Of a stretch of DNA of 6,118 nt, positions 1 to 5,918 are shown one piece after another. Each line of letters starts with the position of its first letter. Position 1 is the first letter of the stretch. The DNA is from Candidatus Melainabacteria bacterium (GTDB lineage Bacteria; Cyanobacteriota; Vampirovibrionia; LMEP-6097), in contig JAPPOW010000012.1 of NCBI GenBank assembly GCA_028817775.1, forward strand, positions 1 through 6,118, read 5' to 3'. Made by a program: the position numbers and the translations under genes. The notes below the pieces were generated by a model, which was not told the DNA's origin, ran no database searches, and saw only the letters and a program-made list of their open reading frames with translations.

Positions 1-1
1 T

Positions 2-805
2 CCTAACGGCCTCGCTCACAAACATATCCCTACTTTATATAAGAAAGGAATCCATTGCATAGATCTAAGTGCTGACTATAGATTTAGCAATTTAACTTCT
101 TATGAAACCTGGTATGGCTTCAAACGAGAAGACCAAGAAATCAACGACAAGGCAATTTATGGCTTAGTTGAATTTAAGCGTGAGCAAATCAAAGCAATTG
201 ATGGCACTGCAATCATTGGTAACCCTGGTTGTTATACCACTTCAGCGATTTTGGCTTTGAGTCCATTAGTCAAGAACAAGAAAGTAGAACCTGGATCAAT
301 CATTGTTGATGGTAAATCTGGCATTAGTGGTGCAGGGCGCAAAGCTGCCACCAATTTACTTTTCTCAGAAATCAATGAATCTTGTTCGCCATATAATCTC
401 GCTGGCAAACACAGACATGGGCCAGAACTAGAAAGCTTTTTCTCAGAAATCTCAGGACAAGAAATCAAGCTAACTTTCTCGCCACATCTAGTTCCAATGT
501 CTGTAGGCTTGCTTACTACTTGCTATGCCAATCTTGATTCTAATGAAGCAGAGCTGCGTAAGCTTTATGAAAACAGCTATGCCAACGAAGAATTCGTCAC
601 CCTACTAGAGCCTGATCTCTACCCACAAACCAAGTGGGCACTCGGTACCAATCAAGCATTCATTCAAGTTAGTTATGACGAGAGGCTCAAGCGTGCCATC
701 ATCACTTGTGCAATTGATAACCTGATGAAGGGGGCAGCAGGTCAAGCGGTGCAGAATATGAATCTGGTTCTAGGCTTGGATGAAGCCACAGCTTTAGCTA
801 AATAA
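2..805 (+). CDS. argC: N-acetyl-gamma-glutamyl-phosphate reductase, 5' end outside the window
   Basis: ArgC makes N-acetyl-glutamate semialdehyde from N-acetyl-glutamyl phosphate with NADPH, the third step of arginine/ornithine synthesis in the cytoplasm. The reading frame is open from the first bases, so the gene starts upstream; 267 residues are visible. By comparison with 330-345-residue homologues, about 75 N-terminal residues (the start of the NADP-binding fold) are missing. Visible family signatures are IDLSADYRF near residue 20, the active-site motif GNPGCYTT with the catalytic Cys codon at 230-232, GKSGISGAGR just after it, the catalytic-His region GKHRHGPE (codons around 404-424), and PHLVPMSVG near the middle. 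A TTG at 251 could be mistaken for a start, but it lies after the catalytic Cys and cannot be the real one. The stop TAA (803-805) lies inside the 3' end of the convergent holB-like gene. No transcription terminator is visible between them. Identification is firm. Confidence 0.96.
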   Translation, partial: PNGLAHKHIPTLYKKGIHCIDLSADYRFSNLTSYETWYGFKREDQEINDKAIYGLVEFKREQIKAIDGTAIIGNPGCYTTSAILALSPLVKNKKVEPGSIIVDGKSGISGAGRKAATNLLFSEINESCSPYNLAGKHRHGPELESFFSEISGQEIKLTFSPHLVPMSVGLLTTCYANLDSNEAELRKLYENSYANEEFVTLLEPDLYPQTKWALGTNQAFIQVSYDERLKRAIITCAIDNLMKGAAGQAVQNMNLVLGLDEATALAK

Positions 806-1639
806 ATCAGTCATCACCAACTGAGGACGAACAAAACTTTTGAGACCAGAAATTGCACGCTCATAGCGCATCACCTGCTCAGCATCACCCAGCTTAGAAC
901 CGATACTTTGGTTTTGTAAAATTTGCAAAGCTGCAATTAGATCTTTATTTTCCTGGCTTGAAACTTGTTCAGCTTTAATAAGTTGTTGCAAACGAGAGCT
1001 GGCTAAATTAGAAGCAAGAAATTCTTGCAGGTCAGCGGCAAGTTCCTTAGCAACTTCATCGTAATCAATTTGACTATTGTCATTAAGTGCAAAAACTTGA
1101 GACCTACTTACTATAGTAGAGAGAACTGATTGCTTAGATTCAGCCATCAGCACAAACAAAGTATCTGCTCTTGCTTCCTCTATTGTTTTGAGTAGGGCAG
1201 CAGAGGAGCTAGCATTGAGGCAATGCGAACTTGCATCCTCTATAATGATCACTCTAAAAAATTCTGAGCTTTGAGAGAGTTCGGATTGAAGAGCTCGAAT
1301 TTGCTCTATCTTTATTACTTGTTTGTGACTATCTTCATTAGGGCTTAGGTAAATTGGTGTCCGTGGGTGAGTCCCCTCAGTAATCCAACGACAGTTCTGG
1401 CATTCACCACAAGCACCTATGTCATCCTGAGGAACGCCAGTCAGCCTGTCCTGAGTGAATGCGTCAGGATCAGGACCTCCCCGCTGCGTGCAGTTGAGAA
1501 TCATATTGATCTGCTTAACCAATTCAAACTTAGCTTCCTTATCATTACCACTAAGTAAATAAGAACGTGCTAAACGCTCCTTGGTTAAGGATGAGTTAAA
1601 GAATTCAGCTATAAAGTTATGTTGTGGGAGGTTTATCAT
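794..1639 (-). CDS. holB: DNA polymerase III delta' subunit-like protein with an in-frame repeat insertion
   Basis: This is an AAA+ protein of the clamp-loader delta' type, a non-ATPase subunit that helps load the sliding clamp at replication forks. From the ATG at 1639 it has 281 residues, short for the family. It shows SYLLSGNDKEAK (a degenerate Walker A position), a zinc-binding group (CGECQNC plus an upstream Cys), HPRTPIYLSP, a VIIIEDAS strand, AALLKTIEE (family LLKTLEEP) and STIVSRSQ (family TI.SRCQ, here with Ser for Cys). The first zinc Cys is separated from CGECQNC by 26 residues instead of the usual 8 or so. The extra 24 codons (about 1418-1489) are exactly repeat copy A. The frame also stays open upstream to a TTG at 1690, but those 17 extra codons are repeat copy B. 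The ATG at 1639 gives the normal family start (MINLPQHNFIAEFF). AGGA about 10 nt upstream, also part of the repeat, is the only possible Shine-Dalgarno site. The 3' end overlaps argC by 12 bp. Confidence 0.88.
   Translation of the reverse strand: MINLPQHNFIAEFFNSSLTKERLARSYLLSGNDKEAKFELVKQINMILNCTQRGGPDPDAFTQDRLTGVPQDDIGACGECQNCRWITEGTHPRTPIYLSPNEDSHKQVIKIEQIRALQSELSQSSEFFRVIIIEDASSHCLNASSSAALLKTIEEARADTLFVLMAESKQSVLSTIVSRSQVFALNDNSQIDYDEVAKELAADLQEFLASNLASSRLQQLIKAEQVSSQENKDLIAALQILQNQSIGSKLGDAEQVMRYERAISGLKSFVRPQLVMTDLFS
1420..1489. repeat. Palindromic repeat copy A, in frame inside holB
   Basis: The copy opens with the core GTCATCCTGAGG (1421-1432). It continues to a hairpin-forming segment where TCCTGA and TCAGGA flank a 9-nt loop around 1450-1466. 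That second segment matches the middle of copy C closely (CCTGAG, GAA, GCGTC and GGATCAGG in the same order). The copy lacks the closing inverted end seen in B and C. It accounts for holB codons 68-91 (counting from the TTG at 1690), which lie between the first zinc Cys and the CGECQNC group. On the coding strand the core reads as PQDD. The edges are approximate. Confidence 0.8.
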
Positions 1640-1644
1640 CAAAC

Positions 1645-1738
1645 TGTCATCCTGAGGGAAGGCGCAGCCTAACCGTAAGGATCTCATCAATTTGACAGAG
1701 GGATCCTGACGTCGCGCAAAGCGCTCCTCATGATGACA
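1645..1738. repeat. Palindromic repeat copy B, at the holB start
   Basis: The copy is built as two half-elements facing each other. GTCATCCTGAGG at 1646-1657 is matched by the inverted CCTCATGATGAC at 1726-1737 (11 of 12 positions; 12 of 13 with the flanking T/A). The left half contains a small stem AGGC-GCA-GCCT followed by AGGATC. The right half, read on the - strand, runs GAGGAGCGC then GCG then AGGATCC. It covers the holB 5' leader and could be translated if the TTG at 1690 or the ATG at 1687 were used, giving a FPQDD peptide. No transposase is nearby, so this is a non-autonomous element. Confidence 0.82.
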
Positions 1739-1825
1739 ATATTAACAGTTCCCCCATTTGGACTAAAATTAAAAAAACTTCATCGCCCTTAACCCAGGCA
1801 TAACCCCAGTATGCATTTATCTATG

Positions 1826-1865
1826 TGTACTAATCTTTCGGAGATTTTTACCGATATTTAGTACA
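1826..1865 (+). other. Interrupted hairpin upstream of the orphan gene
   Basis: TGTACTAA (1826-1833) and TTAGTACA (1858-1865) are perfect inverted repeats. Inside them TCGG (1838-1841) pairs with CCGA (1851-1854), leaving a small internal loop and a 9-nt apical loop. That makes 12 base pairs in all. It lies about 100 bp before the ATG at 1963, and nothing resembling a U-tract follows. It could be a leader-RNA structure or a dimeric operator; I cannot tell which. It does not match a riboswitch that I recognise. Confidence 0.5.
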
Positions 1866-1948
1866 GAGAAATCGTTTGCTTAAGGATAGTCGATGTCCTA
1901 GCAGTAGTTAAGAAGCTTAGCCCTCGGGCCCAGCAGACTAACATCAAG

Positions 1949-1955
1949 AAAGGAG
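1949..1955 (+). promoter_or_regulatory. Strong Shine-Dalgarno site for the orphan gene
   Basis: AAAGGAG lies 7 nt before the ATG at 1963. It is the only near-consensus ribosome-binding site in the window; the - strand genes have weak or no visible sites. It fixes the start of the orphan gene and suggests that the gene is well translated. Confidence 0.85.
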
Positions 1956-1962
1956 AACAACC

Positions 1963-2655
1963 ATGTCATTAACAGGACGTAACCCAACAATTAGACTGTC
2001 AATCATCAGATCACAGATTGACAAACAACAACAAGTAATTGCTTTACTTGAAAACAGACTTCAAGAAGCAATCCTAGGTGGAACAGATGTAGGAGATATC
2101 TACGGTGATGGAGATTTAGAAACTATTCTAGATCAAGTCGCTAGAATCTATGGTGATGATCAAGTAACAGATTCAAGGTTTGACTACTTACGTGATGCGC
2201 AAGGTGCAATCGTTCCAGGCGCAGATAATCAACCACAGGTTTATCAATTAGATGCAGCTGGAAACCAACAACTCATCAATGATGATACTAACCTCGCTGG
2301 TGATTATGCATTATTCGATGCAAACGGCAATGTGGACGCAGATGAGTATAATCGTTACACAACTGATTATAATAATCATTATGGTGCTTTGCCTCTAGCA
2401 CAGCAAGGAGTAGCCGCAGAACTTACTGATACTTTCACTGATTTAACCGGTGCTATGCACAAAGGTGTACTAGACTTTCAACAAGTTGATAGTAGTGGTG
2501 AAGCTCTTCCTCTTGAGCAAGATGGTATCAGACAGTTACTTTATCAAGCTAGAGCATTGATGGGTGAACTACGTGTTGAAGAACAACACTGGAACGCTGA
2601 AGTCAATGAAGAGAAATCACGTCGCAAAGAGCTAGTAGAGTTTACCAAGGGATAA
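1963..2655 (+). CDS. Orphan acidic protein: two terminal helices around a DAxGN-repeat middle
   Basis: I do not recognise this 230-residue protein. The start is supported by AAAGGAG 7 nt upstream, and the gene ends in tandem stops (TAA TAG). It has no signal peptide, no membrane segment, no cysteine and one Trp. Residues 10-37 (IRLSIIRSQIDKQQQVIALL and onward) and 185-228 (ending EEKSRRKELVEF) look like amphipathic, possibly coiled-coil helices. The middle is Asp/Asn/Gly-rich. IYGDG(D) recurs at 46-51 and 62-66, and a Y..(D)A.G pattern recurs three times: YLRDAQG (75), YQLDAAG (94) and YALFDANGN (115), about 20 residues apart. DANGNVDADEY resembles a calcium loop but the spacing is too short for a standard EF-hand. 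Helix-loop-helix proteins of this type can be structural or secreted subunits, but that is only a guess. The gene stands alone between a divergent and a convergent neighbour. Both codon pattern and RBS support a real, expressed gene. Confidence 0.85.
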   Translation: MSLTGRNPTIRLSIIRSQIDKQQQVIALLENRLQEAILGGTDVGDIYGDGDLETILDQVARIYGDDQVTDSRFDYLRDAQGAIVPGADNQPQVYQLDAAGNQQLINDDTNLAGDYALFDANGNVDADEYNRYTTDYNNHYGALPLAQQGVAAELTDTFTDLTGAMHKGVLDFQQVDSSGEALPLEQDGIRQLLYQARALMGELRVEEQHWNAEVNEEKSRRKELVEFTKG

Positions 2656-2661
2656 TAGGTA

Positions 2662-2788
2662 GAACGCTGTAGGGCTGTAACGCTCTAACGCTGTAGCGGA
2701 AAATTATAATTTCAAACCACAACAGTAGATTAGAGTACCAAGCCTAAAGCCCGTTGCAGCCTTACAGCGCTAGAGCGCTACAGCGTTC
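2662..2788. repeat. Inverted pair of 8-bp repeat arrays between convergent genes
   Basis: The left arm (2662-2699) and right arm (2751-2788) are each 38 nt and are reverse complements at 31 of 38 positions, with the outer 11 (GAACGCTGTAG) identical. Each arm is a run of degenerate octamers of the form (C/G)GCT(G/C)TA(A/G), so the arms can pair in several registers. The 51-bp spacer contains the 12-bp palindrome AAATTATAATTT (2701-2712). The array starts 6 bp after the orphan gene's stop codon and its last two bases lie in the purD-like stop codon. It may act as a two-way terminator by structure, although no T-tract is present. It resembles the short tandem repetitive repeats of some bacteria, but I cannot assign it to a known family. 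Confidence 0.75.
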
Positions 2789-4091
2789 ATACGATCATTC
2801 CAGCATCGCCTATGTTCGTTTCAAAATACTTTGACGGCAGGCTGATCTTATCAGCCAACTTATAAGCAAGAATTTGTGCATCCAACAAATTCTCAGCCAC
2901 TGCAGTGGCACCAAAAACCTCAGTTTGATTTCCCTGAGATCCGTTGTTTGCTGCTGCAAGTCCATAAAAGAGTAATGGTAAACCAGAGAAGTTCTCCTCC
3001 AAATTCTTTTGTTCGGACCTCATGGCATCAATTGCTGCTAAGTTTTGCCCAAAGCCAAGCACTGCATCTGCTGCAATCACATTGACAGCAAGTGCTGAGC
3101 CAAGGTACTTATGCAAACCCTCTTTGTAGAAACCTAAATCTTCTGAAGCTGAAGCTGTAATTAGTTCAAACAAATCTTCGTCCAAGAGTGGCAAGATTAC
3201 TTGTGCATCAGAATCAGCAAGGCAAGTTCGGTATTTAATAAGCTTAGGCTTGTTATGATCACGCTCATCAAGCACTATATCAAAAGCCAAAATCCCAGTA
3301 TAAGCACAACCATCCTCCGCTAGTGCTTTAATACTTGGATCAAGAATAGTAGCTCTAATTTCCTTCATGAGCTCAGTAGTGAGTACTGGAGTTGGCGCGT
3401 AGGCGCCCATATCCTGATAACCGTCATTCTCATTGGTTTCACGGTAAGTTTGTACTGGCAACAAGCTTAGCGCTCTCTCACCATCACAAATAGTATTAAT
3501 GGTAATACGCGGCCCTTCAATAACTTCTTCAAAAATCACCTTGGAACTAGTACGCTGCAAGAAACGGTTTTTAAACATAGTCTGAATCAACTTCTGCGCT
3601 TCTGCTACATCACAAGCAACGCGGGCAGGTGTATTGGTCTCAAACTCTTGATCAGCACAAATTCTAATTGGAAAACTAGCTCGCTCCAAAAAAGCTTCTG
3701 CCACCACCTTGTTCTCAAAACAAACAAATCTTGGTGAGGGAATTTCATTACGGTATGCAAAGTCCCTTGCAAACAAGTTTGAAGCTTCCAGCATTGCAGC
3801 AGCCTTAGTCGGTCCCAAAATTAATTTACCGTTCTCTCTAAATAAATCAACAATGCCCTTGGTAAACAATTCAGCTTCACCGACAATAGTCAAATGGATA
3901 TTACGGGCAATTGCTATTTCAAGCAAACGATTAGGATCGTTAAGTTCACAATCCAAAATCTCTGCATGCTCAGCCAGCGCTTGATTACCCGGCGCCAGCA
4001 AAACTTCTATCCCAGAATACTTTTCAGAGGCTCTTAGCTTCCAAATCAAAGCTGCTTCTTTAAGCCCAGAGCCAATTATAAGGACTTTCAC
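2787..4091 (-). CDS. purD: PurD-family protein (phosphoribosylamine-glycine ligase-like) with eroded catalytic motifs
   Basis: PurD joins glycine to phosphoribosylamine with ATP in purine synthesis. This protein is full-length for the family (434 residues) and the fold is recognisable throughout: MKVLIIGSGLKEAALIWKL (family GSGGREHAL), APGNQA, TIVGEAELFTKGIVDLF, GPTKAAAMLEASNLFARDF, FEEVIEG (187-193), MGAYAPTPVLT (228-238), YTGILAF, QVILPLL, and a C-terminal segment ending KYFETNIG. The ATP-grasp motifs have changed. The usual VKADGLAAGKGV is CADQEFETNTPAR (145-157). The DHKR...GPNTGGMGAY segment is QTYRETNENDGYQDMGAY. The metal-binding EFN.RFGDPETQ is KYRTCLADSDAQ (286-297), with the metal-ligand Glu and Asn replaced by Lys and Arg. 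It is therefore probably not an active GAR synthetase, yet the frame is intact. It starts with GTG at 4091 with no clear Shine-Dalgarno site, 126 bp downstream of nnr. A genuine PurD may be encoded elsewhere. Confidence 0.82.
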   Translation of the reverse strand: MKVLIIGSGLKEAALIWKLRASEKYSGIEVLLAPGNQALAEHAEILDCELNDPNRLLEIAIARNIHLTIVGEAELFTKGIVDLFRENGKLILGPTKAAAMLEASNLFARDFAYRNEIPSPRFVCFENKVVAEAFLERASFPIRICADQEFETNTPARVACDVAEAQKLIQTMFKNRFLQRTSSKVIFEEVIEGPRITINTICDGERALSLLPVQTYRETNENDGYQDMGAYAPTPVLTTELMKEIRATILDPSIKALAEDGCAYTGILAFDIVLDERDHNKPKLIKYRTCLADSDAQVILPLLDEDLFELITASASEDLGFYKEGLHKYLGSALAVNVIAADAVLGFGQNLAAIDAMRSEQKNLEENFSGLPLLFYGLAAANNGSQGNQTEVFGATAVAENLLDAQILAYKLADKISLPSKYFETNIGDAGMIV

Positions 4092-4135
4092 GCAGCTATT
4101 ATCTCACGAGAACATAGTTCTGTCATCACCCCTGT

Positions 4136-4244
4136 GTCATCCTGAGGAGCGCTTGTGCAACGCTAGGATCTCCCAGGTTCTGCAATGAGATCCTGGTCCT
4201 GAGCGAACGCGTCGGGATCAGGCTACGCCTTCCCTCAGGATGAC
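4136..4244. repeat. Palindromic repeat copy C, spanning the purD-nnr gap and the nnr 3' end
   Basis: This is the most complete copy, 109 bp. It has perfect 12-bp inverted ends, GTCATCCTGAGG (4136-4147) and CCTCAGGATGAC (4233-4244). An inner perfect 8-bp pair, AGGATCTC (4165-4172) and GAGATCCT (4187-4194), lies inside. The left half folds as ATCCT-GAGG-AGCG-loop-CGCT-AGGAT. The section at 4198-4222 matches copy A, and the right half matches the left half of copy B (GAGGGAAGGCG.AGCCT). An extra TGTCATC stands at 4121-4127. The right half encodes the last eight residues (VILREGVA) and the TGA stop of nnr. In the purD-nnr transcript it would form a long hairpin. Confidence 0.85.
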
Positions 4245-5828
4245 GGCAGGAATATAATCAAGCAAGTCAGAAGCCATTACTGAGTATTCAGAGAGTTGCT
4301 TGGCAGCAGCTTCACCTGCCTTGGCATGTAAATAAGCTCCCAAAATAGCAGCCTGTGTCAGGGCAGATATCTCACAGGCTTGATAGAAAAATCTTAAATT
4401 TGGGTGCCTAGCTTGAACTGTATAGATTTGAGCGGACAGCCCAGTAATTAAACCAGTAAGCACATCGCCAGAGCCTGCTGTTGCCAGTCCAGAATTACCA
4501 AAAGGTACCACAAAAACTTTGCCTCCAGGATCAGCAATAATAGTCGGCGAGCCTTTGAATAAAATTGAAACTTTGTATTTCTGAGCCTGCGCTTGCAATT
4601 CTTGCACTAAGTCTATTGGCTCAAGCCCTGGCTTCAATTCTCCAAACAATCTGCTGTACTCTCCAGCATGAGGTGTGAGCAGAACTTCTCCTTGATGTTT
4701 AGCAAGTAAATCCAAATCAAGACTATTAATACCATCAGCATCAAGAACCATTGGCGCTTGATAATTCTCAAGTAAAGTTTTGATTTGTTTTTGCTCACCC
4801 AAACCAGGACCTAAAGCTAGTACTGCTGGAGTTTTCTTGTCATCCTGAGGAGCGATAAGCGACGTAAGGATCCCATCATCAAACTCTGCACTAATCGCTT
4901 CAGCAAAACTAGTTGCAAAAATCTTACGAGTCTCTTGATCAGTAATCACCTTAAGCAAACCAAGCCCTGATTTATAAGCAGCACTAGCAGCAAGTTTGAG
5001 AGCCCCTTCCATACCTGGACTGCCAGCCCATAGTGCGGCATAGCCATGGTCATATTTAGAACCAGTGGCAACCCTTGGTGGCATTAATTGTTTAATTGAA
5101 CTAGCAAAGTAAACTTGTGATTTAAATTCCTGCTCAAAAATTTCTTGCGGGTAATTAAGATTCTGCACTATGGTCAAACCATAATTTGCCCGTGCCGGAA
5201 AGAAGAAACTGCCGAGCTTAGGATAACCCATTGATAAAGTTTTGTGAGCTCTAACTGCAGTACCATTAAGTTTGCCATTATCGGCATCAGTACCAGAAGG
5301 AAGATCGACTGCTATCGTTTCTACCATCGGATAGTTTTCATTGATGAATCTAATTAAAGTTGCAGCAGGCTCTCTAGTTTCACCACTAGCACCAAAGCCA
5401 AGCAAAGCATCAACAAAAATATAGCGATCAAATTTACCAGTAAATTCTTTAAACTGCTCTTGTACAAATTCAATATCAGCTACATCATTGATAAAGCAAG
5501 GACTAAGTTTTTGTTGCTCTAATTCTTGATAAGCAAGCAAAGCCTCATTTTGATATTGGCTAGCATCACCAGTTGCAAAGACCGTAACTGGATATCCCTG
5601 CTCTGCTAAATAAGCAGCAGCCAATAAACCATCCCCACCATTATTACCAGTACCAGCAAAAACCACCACCATGGTTTTACGTCCCTGCTTTTGCAAGTCA
5701 AGATAGCGGCTAATAATTAGATCAAATAAACCACGAGCAGCTTTTTGCATATATTCAAAACCAGAGCTGGCTTCAGCAGCCCGCTTATCGAGTTGAGAAA
5801 ATTCAGATCTTGTTAATACCGGGATCAT
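4218..5828 (-). CDS. nnr: Bifunctional NAD(P)HX repair enzyme (epimerase + ADP/ATP-dependent dehydratase)
   Basis: Nnr repairs hydrated NADH/NADPH: the N-terminal domain epimerises R- to S-NAD(P)HX and the C-terminal domain dehydrates the S form using a nucleotide. Counting from the ATG at 5828 (536 residues), the epimerase half shows GTGNNGGDG (59-67), DALLGFG (140-146) and VDLPSGTD (174-181). The dehydratase half shows KYDHGYAALWAGSPGMEGAL (258-277), GPGLG (340-344), LDADGIN (362-368), TPHAGEY (385-391), FKGSPT and AGSGDVLTG (451-459), where the Asp is the expected catalytic base. The frame also extends to a GTG at 5846, but the ATG at 5828 gives the usual start (LTRSEFSQLDKRA); neither has a clear Shine-Dalgarno site. 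Residues 317-331 are repeat copy D, inserted in frame in a variable stretch before GPGLG. The last eight residues (VILREGVA) and the stop come from copy C. Both catalytic halves look intact. Confidence 0.95.
   Translation of the reverse strand: MIPVLTRSEFSQLDKRAAEASSGFEYMQKAARGLFDLIISRYLDLQKQGRKTMVVVFAGTGNNGGDGLLAAAYLAEQGYPVTVFATGDASQYQNEALLAYQELEQQKLSPCFINDVADIEFVQEQFKEFTGKFDRYIFVDALLGFGASGETREPAATLIRFINENYPMVETIAVDLPSGTDADNGKLNGTAVRAHKTLSMGYPKLGSFFFPARANYGLTIVQNLNYPQEIFEQEFKSQVYFASSIKQLMPPRVATGSKYDHGYAALWAGSPGMEGALKLAASAAYKSGLGLLKVITDQETRKIFATSFAEAISAEFDDGILTSLIAPQDDKKTPAVLALGPGLGEQKQIKTLLENYQAPMVLDADGINSLDLDLLAKHQGEVLLTPHAGEYSRLFGELKPGLEPIDLVQELQAQAQKYKVSILFKGSPTIIADPGGKVFVVPFGNSGLATAGSGDVLTGLITGLSAQIYTVQARHPNLRFFYQACEISALTQAAILGAYLHAKAGEAAAKQLSEYSVMASDLLDYIPAVILREGVA
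4839..4873. repeat. Palindromic repeat copy D, in frame inside nnr
   Basis: This is a single half-element: the core GTCATCCTGAGG (4839-4850), AGCG, a short loop, then AGGATCC (4867-4873). ATCCT and AGGAT can pair as the base of a hairpin. It encodes the nnr segment GILTSLIAPQDD on the - strand. The PQDD part is in the same frame as in copy A within holB. It lies between the AISAEF segment and the conserved GPGLG motif, a region where family members vary. The insertion keeps the frame and leaves the flanking motifs intact. Confidence 0.78.
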
Positions 5829-5853
5829 TAAGAACCAAAATAGCACAAATCGG

Positions 5854-5862
5854 TGTTATAAT
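5854..5862 (+). promoter_or_regulatory. Extended -10 promoter motif before the tRNA region
   Basis: TGTTATAAT is a perfect extended -10 (TGnTATAAT) pointing toward the tRNA. No good -35 box is seen 17 bp upstream, which is common for extended -10 promoters. It lies about 28 bp before the broken tRNA piece and 130 bp before the intact tRNA, so a transcript from it would cover both. A second -10-like TATAAC sits only 4 nt before the tRNA 5' end in both repeat copies (5881 and 5983). It is too close to be a standard promoter for the mature end, but could be one with a start at or near base 1. Confidence 0.55.
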
Positions 5863-5890
5863 CTTTGGCTCAGTAGGGGGTATAACAAGT

Positions 5891-5918
5891 GGTCCTGTAG
5901 CTCAGTTGGCTACGGAGC
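5891..5918 (+). pseudogene. Truncated tRNA 5' fragment (acceptor and D arm only)
   Basis: The piece begins with the same 19 bases as the intact tRNA downstream (GGTCCTG, TA, GCTC, AGTTGG). It completes a possible D stem with GAGC at 5915-5918 after a slightly enlarged loop. No anticodon arm, T arm, matching 3' acceptor strand or CCA follows. It cannot make a tRNA. It may still be transcribed from the TGTTATAAT promoter, as the start of a tRNA-like leader RNA. Confidence 0.75.

Larger units (their letters stand above)
1640..1962. other. Intergenic region between holB and the orphan gene
   Basis: This 323-bp stretch between two divergent genes contains repeat copy B at its left end (1645-1738), a hairpin at 1826-1865 and a strong ribosome-binding site at 1949-1955, each listed separately. 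Promoters for both flanking genes should lie here. A TTGACA at 1692-1697 has no matching -10 at the right spacing. TACTAAT at 1828-1834 could be a weak + strand -10, inside the hairpin. On the - strand, a TTAATATT near 1738-1745 could be a -10 for holB, which would put copy B in the holB mRNA leader. None of these is convincing. The segment 1742-1820 shows nothing recognisable, and no small coding frame with a supported start was found. Confidence 0.5.

Noticed and set aside
232..468. A 78-codon - strand open frame opposite argC
   Set aside because: It is antisense to the ArgC active-site region, which is clearly the coding strand.
1367..1558. A 63-codon + strand open frame opposite holB
   Set aside because: It runs across repeat copy A on the antisense strand of a recognisable gene, has no ribosome site and shows no family motif.
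1692..1697. TTGACA as a -35 promoter box
   Set aside because: There is no acceptable -10 at 16-18 bp, and it lies inside repeat copy B.
2080..2355. EF-hand or dockerin calcium-binding domain in the orphan protein
   Set aside because: DANGNVDADEY and the IYGDGD segments are suggestive, but the ligand spacing does not fit a standard 12-residue loop.
2662..2788. CRISPR-like array
   Set aside because: The units are only 8 bp with no unique spacers, and the two arrays face each other.
2876..3085. A + strand open frame opposite purD-like
   Set aside because: It is antisense to conserved PurD-family sequence, has low-complexity composition and no ribosome site.
3709..3984. A 91-codon + strand open frame opposite purD-like
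   Set aside because: It is the antisense of the well-conserved N-terminal PurD region.
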